The notes beneath the pieces were generated by a model. That model searched no databases. It was not told the DNA's origin and saw nothing but the letters and a program-made list of their open reading frames with translations. A stretch of 64,000 bases of DNA from Leisingera coralii (GTDB lineage: Bacteria > Pseudomonadota > Alphaproteobacteria > Rhodobacterales > Rhodobacteraceae): contig NZ_JBHUPT010000014.1 in NCBI RefSeq assembly GCF_049056525.1, positions 163,498 to 227,497 on the forward strand, read 5' to 3'. Positions 1 to 8,348 of the stretch are shown one piece after another. Each line of letters begins with the position of its first letter. Within the stretch, counting starts at the first letter, position 1. Both the position numbers and the translations under genes were made by a program.

Positions 1-1
1 G

Positions 2-409
2 GGCAGCGACTACCGGCGGATATTCTTTGACACGCCGGGGCTGCGGGCCAAGACCACTGTGCTGGCCGCCGGAGTGCGTCTGAGGCTGTTCGTAAGCCTG
101 TACCAGACGGGTGGGGCACAGCCAGACTGCGACGCGGATTTAGCGCGAATTGCAGGCCGGTTGGCGCTGATGCATTTCGAAAGTACCGCCGGCAGCGCCT
201 CTCCACCGGCTCTGGACGCGCTGAGCGAGCGGGAGCGGGCGGTCTGCCTGGGTATTCTGGCGGGGCAGAAGGCAGAGGTGATTGCAGCTGCTCTGGAGGT
301 CGCGCCCAATACCGTGATCACCTACCGCAAGCGCGCCTATGCCAAGCTGGGGATCAATTCGCGCGCGGGGCTGTTCGCGCTGTGCCGGGATCCTGATGCG
401 AATGGCTGA
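2..409 (+). CDS. LuxR-family transcriptional regulator, 3' part only
   Basis: The reading frame is open from base 2, so the gene begins outside the window and only about 135 residues are visible. The last 60 residues form a LuxR/GerE helix-turn-helix: LSERERAVCLGILAG, then VAPNTVITYRKRAYAKLG, the usual recognition-helix pattern. The part before it would be the end of a sensing domain, which I cannot identify. It is convergent with the TRAP operon on its right, separated by a hairpin at 460-488. Function beyond DNA binding is unknown. Confidence 0.8.
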   Translation, partial: GSDYRRIFFDTPGLRAKTTVLAAGVRLRLFVSLYQTGGAQPDCDADLARIAGRLALMHFESTAGSASPPALDALSERERAVCLGILAGQKAEVIAAALEVAPNTVITYRKRAYAKLGINSRAGLFALCRDPDANG

Positions 410-459
410 CATTGCTGCAAAGCTGGCGGCCGGGCCGCGGCAGGTTCCACAGTAAAAGT

Positions 460-488
460 CCCGTTCAGGCAATGAGAACCTGAACGGG
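460..488 (-). terminator. hairpin downstream of the TRAP operon
   Basis: A perfect 10-bp inverted repeat (CCCGTTCAGG / CCTGAACGGG, 9-nt loop) lies just past the dctM stop. Read on the minus strand it is followed by ACTTTTAC, a weak T-run, so it may end the TRAP operon; it also lies past the LuxR gene on the other strand. Confidence 0.5.
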
Positions 489-497
489 TCTCGGAGT

Positions 498-1790
498 TTA
501 CCCTACCGTGCTTCCCAGCCAAAGGGTCAGGGCAGGGAAGGCGATCAGCAGAGCCAGCCTGGCTACATCGGCGATGATGAACGGCACCAGCCCCCTGAAG
601 ATCTTTACCACCGGGACTTCCGGCAGCACGGCCTTGAGAACAAAGACGTTCATACCGACAGGTGGCGTGACAAGGGCGATTTCGGTCACCACGATCACAA
701 TGATGCCGAACCAGACCAGGTCAAAGCCTTGGGAAACCACCACCGGTGCGAACAGGGGCACGAAGATCAGAATGATGGCCATAGAATCCATCACGCAGCC
801 CAGCACAAGGAACACCGCCATGATAACGAAAATCAGCGCGATGCCTTCGAGCCCGGTCGACTCAACCAGCGCCAAAACACCCGCGGCAAGCCCAGACAGA
901 GTGAGCAGCTTAGACAGCATCAGTGCGCCGAAAAGCACAGTGTAAAGCGATACCGAGGTATAGGCGGTATCAATGATAATGGTGCGCAACACGCTCCAGC
1001 CGAGCCGCCCGTGAAAAGCCGCTATCAGGATGGCAAGACCAGCTCCCATGCCAGCGGCCTCAGTGGGGGTGAACAGCTTGGCATACAGCCCGCCGATGAT
1101 CAGCCCAAACAGCAGCAGGAAAGGCCAGACGCCGGACAGCGCACGGAGCTTTTCCGGCCAGGGGGTGTTTTCCCCGCGCGGCGCATGGCTTGGGTCAAGA
1201 GCCGCAACGATGCGGATCGCCACCATGTAGGCGACCAGACCGATCAGCCCCGGCACAACTCCGGCGATAAACAAGTCGCCGATGTTGGTCTGGGTCAGAA
1301 TTCCGTAGACCACCATGATGATCGAGGGCGGGATCAGGATGCCGAGTGTGCCGCCGGCGGCAATGGTGCCGGCCGCCAGCTCGTCGGAGTAGCCGTATTT
1401 TTTCATGCTCGGATAGGACACCTTGGCCATGGTGGCGGCGGTGGCATAGCTGGAGCCGCAGACTGCGGAGAAGCCGGAGCAGGCGGCCATGGCGGAAAGC
1501 GCCAGCCCGCCGCGCACGTTGCCCACAAAGGCATATGCGGCGCGGAACAGATCGTGGGCGATGCCGGTCTTGGAGATGACGTTGCCCATCAGGATGAACA
1601 TAGGCACTACGGCAAGGTCATAAGATAGCACCGCGTCCGAGATCGTCAGCGGCACCAGCTGCAGCGCAATGTTCCAGTTGATCGCCAACCCGATACCTAT
1701 GACCGAAACAGCGAGCAGCGAAAAGGCCAGCGGGATCCTGAGGAAGGCAAGCAGGATGGCCGCAGCCATGGATAGAGAACCGGCAATCAT
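498..1790 (-). CDS. dctM: TRAP transporter large permease (DctM family)
   Basis: 430 residues, the usual size for the 12-TM large membrane subunit of a tripartite ATP-independent periplasmic transporter, which moves an organic acid into the cell with sodium or proton coupling. Family features seen: the FILMGNVISKTG segment near residue 66, the GTLGILIPPSI loop near 147, and FTPTEAAGMGAGLAI near 240. The start is set by a strong site (AAGGAGG) and a 4-base overlap with the dctQ stop, so the two are translationally coupled. The substrate is not readable from sequence; the adjacent M20 amidohydrolase suggests an N-acyl or carboxylated compound (inference). Confidence 0.93.
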   Translation of the reverse strand: MIAGSLSMAAAILLAFLRIPLAFSLLAVSVIGIGLAINWNIALQLVPLTISDAVLSYDLAVVPMFILMGNVISKTGIAHDLFRAAYAFVGNVRGGLALSAMAACSGFSAVCGSSYATAATMAKVSYPSMKKYGYSDELAAGTIAAGGTLGILIPPSIIMVVYGILTQTNIGDLFIAGVVPGLIGLVAYMVAIRIVAALDPSHAPRGENTPWPEKLRALSGVWPFLLLFGLIIGGLYAKLFTPTEAAGMGAGLAILIAAFHGRLGWSVLRTIIIDTAYTSVSLYTVLFGALMLSKLLTLSGLAAGVLALVESTGLEGIALIFVIMAVFLVLGCVMDSMAIILIFVPLFAPVVVSQGFDLVWFGIIVIVVTEIALVTPPVGMNVFVLKAVLPEVPVVKIFRGLVPFIIADVARLALLIAFPALTLWLGSTVG

Positions 1791-2287
1791 AACACTTCCT
1801 CCTTATGGGTGTTTTTGGCGTCGGCCAGCGGCCTGCCGAGGACCACGGCAAAGGCGGCCAGTGCAGACAGTGCGCAGCTCAGTGCCATGAAGAAATAGAG
1901 CGGTGCGCGCGGCACCCGGAGTGCCTGGCTGACTTCAGAAATGCTCGAGGCATTGAGGCCGTGCTTGACGAACAACCAGGCCATCAGACCGAGCACAGCT
2001 GCCACCAGAAGCCCGGTCAGCACACGCCACCATGCCAACCCAGGGCGGTCCAACAGTTTGTCGAGAAGATCGATTGTCAGATGCGCCCCCGCGGAGGTCA
2101 CCAAAGGCAGGCCGGCAAAGACTACCAGCGCCATCAGGTGTTCGGTGATGTCGTTTGCACCGTAAACCGGTTCGCCGAACAGGCGCCGTCCGATCACATC
2201 GGTGAAGGTTAGGGCCACCATGGCCAGCAGAAACAGTGCCATTGCCGTTTCTACTGTCCGGCGGATTTTCAAAGCTAAAGCACGCAT
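1787..2287 (-). CDS. dctQ: TRAP transporter small permease (DctQ family)
   Basis: 166 residues with four hydrophobic segments, typical of the small TRAP membrane subunit. The motif FTDVIGRRLFGEP after the first helix is characteristic of the family. A longer frame starts at 2323, but the ATG at 2287 is preceded by GAGGAGG at the right distance and gives the normal N-terminus MRALALK, so I use it. It lies between dctP and dctM; a hairpin separates it from dctP. Confidence 0.9.
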   Translation of the reverse strand: MRALALKIRRTVETAMALFLLAMVALTFTDVIGRRLFGEPVYGANDITEHLMALVVFAGLPLVTSAGAHLTIDLLDKLLDRPGLAWWRVLTGLLVAAVLGLMAWLFVKHGLNASSISEVSQALRVPRAPLYFFMALSCALSALAAFAVVLGRPLADAKNTHKEEVL

Positions 2288-2311
2288 CCTGCGGCCTCCT
2301 CTTGCAGAAAG

Positions 2312-2331
2312 GGGGACGGTCACACCGTCCC
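2312..2331 (-). promoter_or_regulatory. intercistronic hairpin between dctP and dctQ
   Basis: GGGGACGGT and ACCGTCCCC form a 9-bp stem with a short loop in the dctP-dctQ gap. It has no T-run on the minus strand that would make it a full terminator. Such hairpins commonly protect the binding-protein message from 3' decay so that it is made in excess over the permeases; that role is inferred. Confidence 0.45.
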
Positions 2332-2353
2332 CGAGTGGATTGCCCGGAGAGGG

Positions 2354-3391
2354 CTATTCTGCAGCCAATTCGGTGTAGGTCTCTCTGTAGAAGCCAAGCA
2401 TCGCAGCCGGGTCTTCCACGCCGGCAGCCTTTGCCTTTTCGGTCCACTCCGACACCATCTCGTCGTAGATACTGTTCACCTCGGTAATCAGCTCGGGAGT
2501 GGCTTCGGCAATTTCGTGACCTTCAGCGGCCAGCTTCTCCGATGCAGCTGGGTTTTGGTGATCGAAGTTCTTTCCCCATGCAGCCGACAGGGCCTCACCG
2601 GTGACGGCTTCGATCGCCGCTTTGTCGGCATCACTGAGCCGGTCCCATTTGGCGCCATTCATGATCACGAAGAAGGTTGCGTCATAGAAACCGTTCGGAA
2701 AAATTGTATGATGCTTGAGGCTGTCCTCGAGCCTGAAGTTGACCACAGATTCCATGGTGTGGAGCGAGCCATCGATGACGCCGCTTTCCAGCATTTCGTA
2801 GGCTTTTGTGGCGGGCGCCGCGACGGGAACCGCCCCCAGTTTGGTCAGCAGCTGCTCCTGGATCGGGCCACCCATGCGGAACTTCTGGCCGCTCACATCC
2901 TCGGGTGTGGTCACAGCGGCGCTGCCGTGGTGCAGCTGCCCGCCTCCAAACATGCCTACGGCCAGCATCTTGACCCCATCAAAAGCAGGGTTGCCGGCCA
3001 GAAACTTCTCGTAGGTTTGCCACAGCGCCCGGCTTTGTGCCTCGGCGTTGGTGCCGGCGTTGGGGAATTCCGCGAACCACAGCGGTACGAAACGCTCCGG
3101 CTCGTAAGTGAAATTACCCCAAGTGATGTCGGCGACGCCATTGCGGGCCAACTCCCAGTGCTGCGGCGGGCTGGCCAGCGGCGCGGGCAGGATGGTTACG
3201 GTGACACGGCCTTCGGTGACCTCGGCGACCTTTTCAGTGAAGGGCACGAGAAAGTCGGTATGCACGAAATGGGTCGGCGGCACCCAGGACGACATTGTCA
3301 GCGTTTCCGCGCTGGCGGCTTGAACCGTTGCGGTCAGGATTGCGGCAGCAGCGGCCGCGCCTTTGAGCAGTTTGATGGCAGGGTTGATCAT
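2354..3391 (-). CDS. dctP: TRAP transporter solute-binding protein (DctP family)
   Basis: 345 residues with a signal peptide (lysine, Ala-rich core, AASA-ETL cleavage region near residue 28). Typical DctP stretches follow, such as GQKFRMGG near 168 with the conserved Arg that salt-bridges a carboxylate ligand, and VIDGSLHTMESV. It should bind the substrate in the periplasm and hand it to DctQM. A good ribosome site (GGGAGGAAACAA-ATG) fixes the start. It is the first TRAP gene of the operon, after the M20 hydrolase gene. The motif HFVHTDFLVPF differs from C4-dicarboxylate binders, so the ligand is open. Confidence 0.92.
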   Translation of the reverse strand: MINPAIKLLKGAAAAAAILTATVQAASAETLTMSSWVPPTHFVHTDFLVPFTEKVAEVTEGRVTVTILPAPLASPPQHWELARNGVADITWGNFTYEPERFVPLWFAEFPNAGTNAEAQSRALWQTYEKFLAGNPAFDGVKMLAVGMFGGGQLHHGSAAVTTPEDVSGQKFRMGGPIQEQLLTKLGAVPVAAPATKAYEMLESGVIDGSLHTMESVVNFRLEDSLKHHTIFPNGFYDATFFVIMNGAKWDRLSDADKAAIEAVTGEALSAAWGKNFDHQNPAASEKLAAEGHEIAEATPELITEVNSIYDEMVSEWTEKAKAAGVEDPAAMLGFYRETYTELAAE

Positions 3392-3425
3392 TTGTTTCCT
3401 CCCTTGGATGAATGATCGTGGTTAT

Positions 3426-4631
3426 TCAGGCTTGTGGATGCGGATCGGGCACCCCGCGGGTCCGGCTTTTGGCCAGGTCGGCAAAAATCGCAGCGCCGAG
3501 CGGAATGACCGACGGGTCAAATACGAATTCGGGGTGATGCGGCGCACGGCCGTCCTGGCCGATGAAGAAGTAGCTGCCCGGCACCCGGTTCAGAAATTCC
3601 GAGAAATCCTCGGAGGCCATCAGATTGCGGGCATCCGCAATAACCTTGTCTGCACCGGCGACCCGTCTGGCCGAGGCCGTCACCGCGGCGACGGCGTCAC
3701 TATTGTTGATAGTCACAGGAGCAACTTTGGTGACCTGAAGCTCTACCGCGACGCCGTAGAGGTGCTCGGCCGCAGTGGCGGCTTCCTGAAGCAGGGTGGC
3801 CAGCCTGTCGCGTATCTCTGGCGCGTTGGTGCGCATTGTGCCTTCGATGGAGACCTCAGCAGGCAACACATTGCGAGCCGTGCCACCCGTGAGAACGCCA
3901 AAGGAGATTACACCGGCTTCTCGCGCATCGATGATCCGGGTCGACGTTTGCTGTACCAAACCGATGAAGGCCGAGGCCGCCGCGATGGCGTCCTCGCCAG
4001 TATGCGGCATCGAACCGTGGGCACCATTGGCGCGAATGGTGACGTCGATGTTGTCAGCTGAGGCCATTGCTGCAGCTGATGGTATGCCGACTTTGCCCGC
4101 CGGCAGGCCGGGCAGGTTGTGCAGGGCGTAGATCTCGTCGCAGGGAAAACGCTCGAACAGGCCGTCGGCCAGCATTGCGCGGGCACCGGTCAGCAATTCC
4201 TCGGCAGGCTGGAAGATGAAATGCACGGTGCCTTCGAAATCTGGGCTGTGCGCCAGATAGGCGGCTGCAGTGAGCGCGGTGACGGTGTGGCCGTCATGGC
4301 CGCAGCCGTGGAACCTCCCTTCCACCTTTGAGCGGTAGGGCACGTCGGCCTCTTCTGCCATCGGCAGTGCATCCAGTTCGGCGCGAAAGCCGATGCGGCG
4401 GCCCGGTGCAGCATCACTGGCGCCTGCACCGTGCAAGGTTCCGACGACACCAGTGCCGCCGAGGCCAGTGGCAACTTCATAGCCGAATTCCGTTAGACGG
4501 CTTGCTACGAAGGCAGCGGTCCTGGTTTCTTCGAAGCCAGTTTCGGGATGGCTGTGAAGATCGTGCAGCCAGCTCTCAGAAATGGGCTTCTGGATGCTAT
4601 ACCACTCTGCAAACATGCGACGGGTCTCCAT
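3426..4631 (-). CDS. M20 family amidohydrolase (hippurate/N-acyl amino acid hydrolase type)
   Basis: 401 residues of the M20D metallopeptidase family, which hydrolyse amide bonds of N-acyl amino acids or similar compounds. Seen: LHSHPETGFEE near residue 25, the metal-binding GCGHDGHT near 110, FIFQPAEE near 139 and MASEDFSEFL near the C-terminus, the last with a conserved catalytic-region Glu. No signal peptide, so it is cytoplasmic. It sits upstream of and in line with the TRAP genes, so it probably acts on the imported compound. An ATG at 4616 with a GGAG nine bases ahead is an alternative start. Specificity within the family cannot be told. Confidence 0.88.
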   Translation of the reverse strand: METRRMFAEWYSIQKPISESWLHDLHSHPETGFEETRTAAFVASRLTEFGYEVATGLGGTGVVGTLHGAGASDAAPGRRIGFRAELDALPMAEEADVPYRSKVEGRFHGCGHDGHTVTALTAAAYLAHSPDFEGTVHFIFQPAEELLTGARAMLADGLFERFPCDEIYALHNLPGLPAGKVGIPSAAAMASADNIDVTIRANGAHGSMPHTGEDAIAAASAFIGLVQQTSTRIIDAREAGVISFGVLTGGTARNVLPAEVSIEGTMRTNAPEIRDRLATLLQEAATAAEHLYGVAVELQVTKVAPVTINNSDAVAAVTASARRVAGADKVIADARNLMASEDFSEFLNRVPGSYFFIGQDGRAPHHPEFVFDPSVIPLGAAIFADLAKSRTRGVPDPHPQA

Positions 4632-4696
4632 TATATCTTACGGCAAGATGGTTGCGCCGTGAGATTAAATTTGCAAACTAGTTGGAGTTTAAGAAT

Positions 4697-4729
4697 ATTG
4701 CTTGATGAAATCAGGGTATCGCTTGATAC
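4697..4729. promoter_or_regulatory. candidate MarR operator
   Basis: In the gap between the M20 gene and the divergent MarR gene, AT(T/C)GCTTGAT occurs twice (4697-4706 and 4718-4727), 21 bp or two helical turns apart, and the second copy is inside a GTATC-gctt-GATAC palindrome (4716-4729). The location fits a site for the neighbouring regulator controlling both directions. This is inference from symmetry and position only. Confidence 0.35.
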
Positions 4730-4765
4730 TTTTCCTGCACCGCGGCTCAGTAAATACGGATCTAA

Positions 4766-5236
4766 ATGAAGATGAACAAAGCCTTCAGGAACGAAAGATT
4801 GACTTACCGGCTCGAGCTCGTGGCGCAGGAAGCGATCAGCGCCAATGACGAGATATTCTTGCGCGAAACGGGCTTCCGGATCCGGGAATTGCGGGTTTTA
4901 AGGCTAATTGACGACACACCTGGCACCACATTTGCGGAGATAGCCAAGGCGACGGGATTGGAGCGCAGCCTTACGTCGAGGATCATTCGAACCCTGTTGG
5001 GCGACGGCCTGATTGCGAGGGAGAACTCTCTCGAAGACGCCCGGGTGTTTCTGCTGACTACAACGCCCAAAGGGCAAAATATCCGTCGCATCGCCCGCCA
5101 GTTATCTGACCGTCTTGAGGTAATTCTGACTGAACCTCTGTCGGAACAGGAGCTTGCAACGCTTGACGGAATTCTCGACCGGCTCGGCAGCTGGATCACC
5201 ACGGAAGAATACCGGACTGCTTTGGCTATTGATTAG
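4766..5236 (+). CDS. MarR-family transcriptional regulator
   Basis: 156 residues with the MarR winged helix: TTFAEIAKATGLERSLTSRI is the helix-turn-helix at about residues 50-70, and DARVFLLTTTPKGQ is the wing strand at about 92-105. Flanking helices would form the dimer interface. It is divergent from the M20-TRAP operon with the candidate operator between them, so it most likely represses that operon and responds to its substrate. The start has no clear ribosome binding site; MKMNKAF begins with two nearby ATG codons. Confidence 0.85.
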   Translation: MKMNKAFRNERLTYRLELVAQEAISANDEIFLRETGFRIRELRVLRLIDDTPGTTFAEIAKATGLERSLTSRIIRTLLGDGLIARENSLEDARVFLLTTTPKGQNIRRIARQLSDRLEVILTEPLSEQELATLDGILDRLGSWITTEEYRTALAID

Positions 5237-5512
5237 GCAGCCTGTTCTGACGTTTTTCCCATAGAACCCCTCAGTAAACGTTGCTGCTCGATCCAACCGG
5301 CCTTGCGGCGGCGCAGCGCCTGCGGTTACCTCCGCGGCGAGGCCATCTCGCGGCGGGCGACGGCAGACAGCCCAGTTGAGGGGCCAGACAACGAACGGTA
5401 ACCTCTCCGTGCGTCCAAGTAAGGTGGGCAACTTCCAGCTATTTACTGCAAGAGCAAACAGGCCTCTGATCAGAGCAAGAGGCAGACCTTCACAGTGAGT
5501 GTGTTAGACTGT

Positions 5513-6607
5513 TCATTCGCCAGGCAGAACGTGACAATGCTCCGGCAGCCAGTGAACCAAAAGTCTCTGTCCTGCTCTGATGTCTACCGTCTTAAGTTCG
5601 TCATGTCCTTTTTGCACTTTAAGTTCCTGACCCTGATCGGTTTCCAGGAAGACAGTGGCAGAGGCCCCTGCAAATTCGCCGCCGACAACCGTGGCTTCAA
5701 TGCTGTTTGCTGTCCAGGGCGTCCCAATGGCGGCTAAGGACATGTTCTCAGAACTCACCGCAAAAGCCAGCGAAGATCCTTCAGTCTTTTGTACTTCTGA
5801 AGACGCTTTCAATGTGAATGCCGAGTGTTCTGATGCGACTTGCCAAACTTCATTTCCGCCCGATTTGAGGCTGCCGGCAAACACGTTGGATGAGCCCAGG
5901 AAGTCCGCAACAAAGCGGTTGTGCGGTTCGCGGTATATTTCCTCGGGCGTACCGATCTGTTCAATCTTACCGCGGCTCATGATCACCACCCGGTCGGCCA
6001 TGGAGAAGGCCTCGGACATCGAATGGGTAACGTAGACGAAAGTGATGCCCAGATCCTTTTGCAGGCCCGAAAGTACCGACTGCATACGGACTTTCAAATG
6101 GGCGTCAAGAGCGGAAAGCGGCTCGTCCAGCAGCAGGATCTTAGGTTCGGTCACCAGCGAACGGGCGAGCGCGACACGCTGGCGCTGGCCGCCGGACAGC
6201 TGCGAGATGTTGCGGTCAGCAAACTCCAGGATACCAAGCCGGTCCAGCCACTTGCGGGCCCGTTCACGCCGTTCACCCTTAGACACTTTGCGCATCTTAA
6301 GGCTGAATTCGACATTCTCCTGCACCGTAAGGAAAGGGAACAGGGCCAGGCTCTGCCAGACCATCGGCGTGTCCCGCTCCCAAGTCGGCCTGCCGTTGAT
6401 CTTCTCCCCGTCCAGAAAAATGCTGCCTTCGGTCGGATCCTCAAGTCCGGCCAGCATCCGCAAGGTGGTTGTCTTGCCGCAGCCCGAAGAGCCCATGATT
6501 GCCAGGAATTCGCCGCGGGCTATTTGGAAGTCGGCCCTTTCAACAGCGGTGAAGCTGCCGAACTTTTTAACAACGTTGTCAAAATGCACGATTGGAGTGT
6601 CCAGCAT
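5513..6607 (-). CDS. ABC transporter ATP-binding protein, spermidine/putrescine (PotA) type
   Basis: 364 residues. Walker A GSSGCGKT at 39-46, signature LSGGQ at 137-141, Walker B ILLLDE at 157-162, and a C-terminal TOBE-like regulatory domain from about 240. It energises uptake through the two permeases encoded upstream. It is the last gene of a four-gene importer operon (binding protein, permease, permease, ATPase) lying next to creatininase, so creatinine or creatine is a plausible substrate; that link rests on context, since the family is best known for polyamines. Confidence 0.92.
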   Translation of the reverse strand: MLDTPIVHFDNVVKKFGSFTAVERADFQIARGEFLAIMGSSGCGKTTTLRMLAGLEDPTEGSIFLDGEKINGRPTWERDTPMVWQSLALFPFLTVQENVEFSLKMRKVSKGERRERARKWLDRLGILEFADRNISQLSGGQRQRVALARSLVTEPKILLLDEPLSALDAHLKVRMQSVLSGLQKDLGITFVYVTHSMSEAFSMADRVVIMSRGKIEQIGTPEEIYREPHNRFVADFLGSSNVFAGSLKSGGNEVWQVASEHSAFTLKASSEVQKTEGSSLAFAVSSENMSLAAIGTPWTANSIEATVVGGEFAGASATVFLETDQGQELKVQKGHDELKTVDIRAGQRLLVHWLPEHCHVLPGE

Positions 6608-6623
6608 GGCTCTGTCCTGTCTG

Positions 6624-7424
6624 TTAAGAGGTTTTGGCGTTTGGATTGCGCATCAGAAGCTGGGCAATCACGATGAAGGAGATTGAGCTGACAAAGGCGA
6701 GCGAGCCGATGGCATTGATCCGGGGGCTGACCTGGCCCTGAAGGAAGCCCAAAACCTTGACTGGCAGGGTCTCGTTCAGGCCCGACACAAACCAGGCCAC
6801 CGCGAACTCGTCAAAGGAAACAGCCATGGTGATGAACAAGGCGGCATAGATTGCGGGTTTGGTAAAGGGGATGATCACATGGCGCATTGTCACCCATTCA
6901 TTGCCGCCCAGGTTCCAGGCTGCGGCTTCCAGATCCGGGTCCATCTGCGACAGGCGCAATCGGATGATGGCCATGGCAAAGGGGCTGCACATCACGCCGT
7001 GGGCAATGACGACTGAGACCACGTTGCCGGAAAGGCTGATACGGGAGAGGAAGGCCAGCATCGCCAGGCCCATGATTACCACCGGGATGGTGGGCGGCAG
7101 CAGGGCCAGGGCCAGATAGGCGGTTTTGCCAAAGAACTTGTAGCGGAAGTCGGTGTAGGCGCCGCCAAATCCCAGCAGCGTGGCAATCGCTGCAACGCAA
7201 GCGCCAACCAGCAGAGTGTTGAAGAAGCCGGCCCAGACCAGCGGATCTTCCCAGATTAGCCGGTACCATTCAGTTGAGAACGAGCCTAGCGGCAGCGAAG
7301 GAAAGCGGTCCGAGTTTAGTGAGAAAACAAAGCTGCCGACAATCGGTGCAAAGATGAAGATCAGGCACAGCGTGATATGCAGCTTCAGAAGGCCGTCGAT
7401 AATGGGGTTGCGGTTACCGGTCAT
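6624..7424 (-). CDS. ABC transporter permease, PotC type
   Basis: 266 residues, about six membrane helices. The EAA loop is seen as EAAAWNLGGNEWVTMRHVIIP, the contact with the ATPase. The open frame extends upstream to 7703, but that extension is a shadow of the previous gene; ATG 7424 has a GGGAGG site and overlaps the preceding permease stop by 4 bases (ATGA). It pairs with the next permease to form the channel. Confidence 0.9.
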   Translation of the reverse strand: MTGNRNPIIDGLLKLHITLCLIFIFAPIVGSFVFSLNSDRFPSLPLGSFSTEWYRLIWEDPLVWAGFFNTLLVGACVAAIATLLGFGGAYTDFRYKFFGKTAYLALALLPPTIPVVIMGLAMLAFLSRISLSGNVVSVVIAHGVMCSPFAMAIIRLRLSQMDPDLEAAAWNLGGNEWVTMRHVIIPFTKPAIYAALFITMAVSFDEFAVAWFVSGLNETLPVKVLGFLQGQVSPRINAIGSLAFVSSISFIVIAQLLMRNPNAKTS

Positions 7425-8266
7425 TTTCCAGCCTCCCTGTAAGCGAATTTGATGGCGGCAAAGGCTACTGTCAGGAGTGTGGCGATCATCGTTAGAGCCA
7501 CTACCGCGGCGCGCGGCCATTGCTGCCCGGATTTGGTGATGTCGGTGATCATGATCGAAAGGGTCGGCGGGTTGCCTCCGCCCAGGTAAAGGGGGCTCAC
7601 AAAGTCGCCAAAGCTGAGGATGAAGGCGAAGAGACCCGCGATCACCAGACCGGCTTTGGCGGAAGGTATGATCACTTCCAATACTGTCCGCAGGCGGCCG
7701 CAACGCATGTTGTGGGCGGCCTCGACCAGATCACGGTTCACAAAATTCAGGCTGAAGACTTGCAACAGGATTACCAGCGGCAGGCACAGGGTGGCATAAC
7801 CGGCGAGGGTGCCAAAGCTGTTGTTGAGCATCGGATACGGGCCGAGGCCAAAGTAACCCAGGAAGGCATTAAGGATGCCCGCGTCGGACAGGAAAACCTG
7901 CAGCGAATAGACCCGGACCAGATAGCTGGTGAAGAAAGGGATGATCAGGACGAAGATCATCCAGCGTTTCGCATTTTCGCCCAGTTTGAACGAGATCGCA
8001 TAAGACGCCGGGAAAGCCGTCAAGCTGATCAGCACCGCACTGGCAGAAGCCAGCAGCAGGGTCCTAAAGTAGGCATCCCAGAACACGCTGCGGGAATAGA
8101 TCTTGACCCAGTTCACAGTGTCAAAATCGGGCTGCATTTGAAAATTCCGCACCGTCCAGAAACTGAGCGCCACCAGAAACGCCAGGGGGAATAAAAAGAA
8201 GGCCAGCTGCCAGATAAGTAGAGGCAGCGAGAACGTCAGTGAAAACAGATTCGGCCGTGTATTCAT
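7421..8266 (-). CDS. ABC transporter permease, PotB type
   Basis: 281 residues with about six membrane helices and an EAA-type loop (VEAAHNMRCGRLRTVLEVIIP). It is the first permease of the operon, separated from the binding-protein gene by about 80 bases that hold an imperfect GCACCGG/CCGGTGC hairpin near 8306-8342. The ribosome site is weak, in keeping with lower expression than the binding protein. Confidence 0.9.
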   Translation of the reverse strand: MNTRPNLFSLTFSLPLLIWQLAFFLFPLAFLVALSFWTVRNFQMQPDFDTVNWVKIYSRSVFWDAYFRTLLLASASAVLISLTAFPASYAISFKLGENAKRWMIFVLIIPFFTSYLVRVYSLQVFLSDAGILNAFLGYFGLGPYPMLNNSFGTLAGYATLCLPLVILLQVFSLNFVNRDLVEAAHNMRCGRLRTVLEVIIPSAKAGLVIAGLFAFILSFGDFVSPLYLGGGNPPTLSIMITDITKSGQQWPRAAVVALTMIATLLTVAFAAIKFAYREAGK

Positions 8267-8348
8267 TGGTCTTTCAGCGCCGGGAGGCAGCTGACCTTCA
8301 GTTGGGCACCGGTAGCCGGGGGAGGAGACAGCTCCGGTGCTGGTGGGG

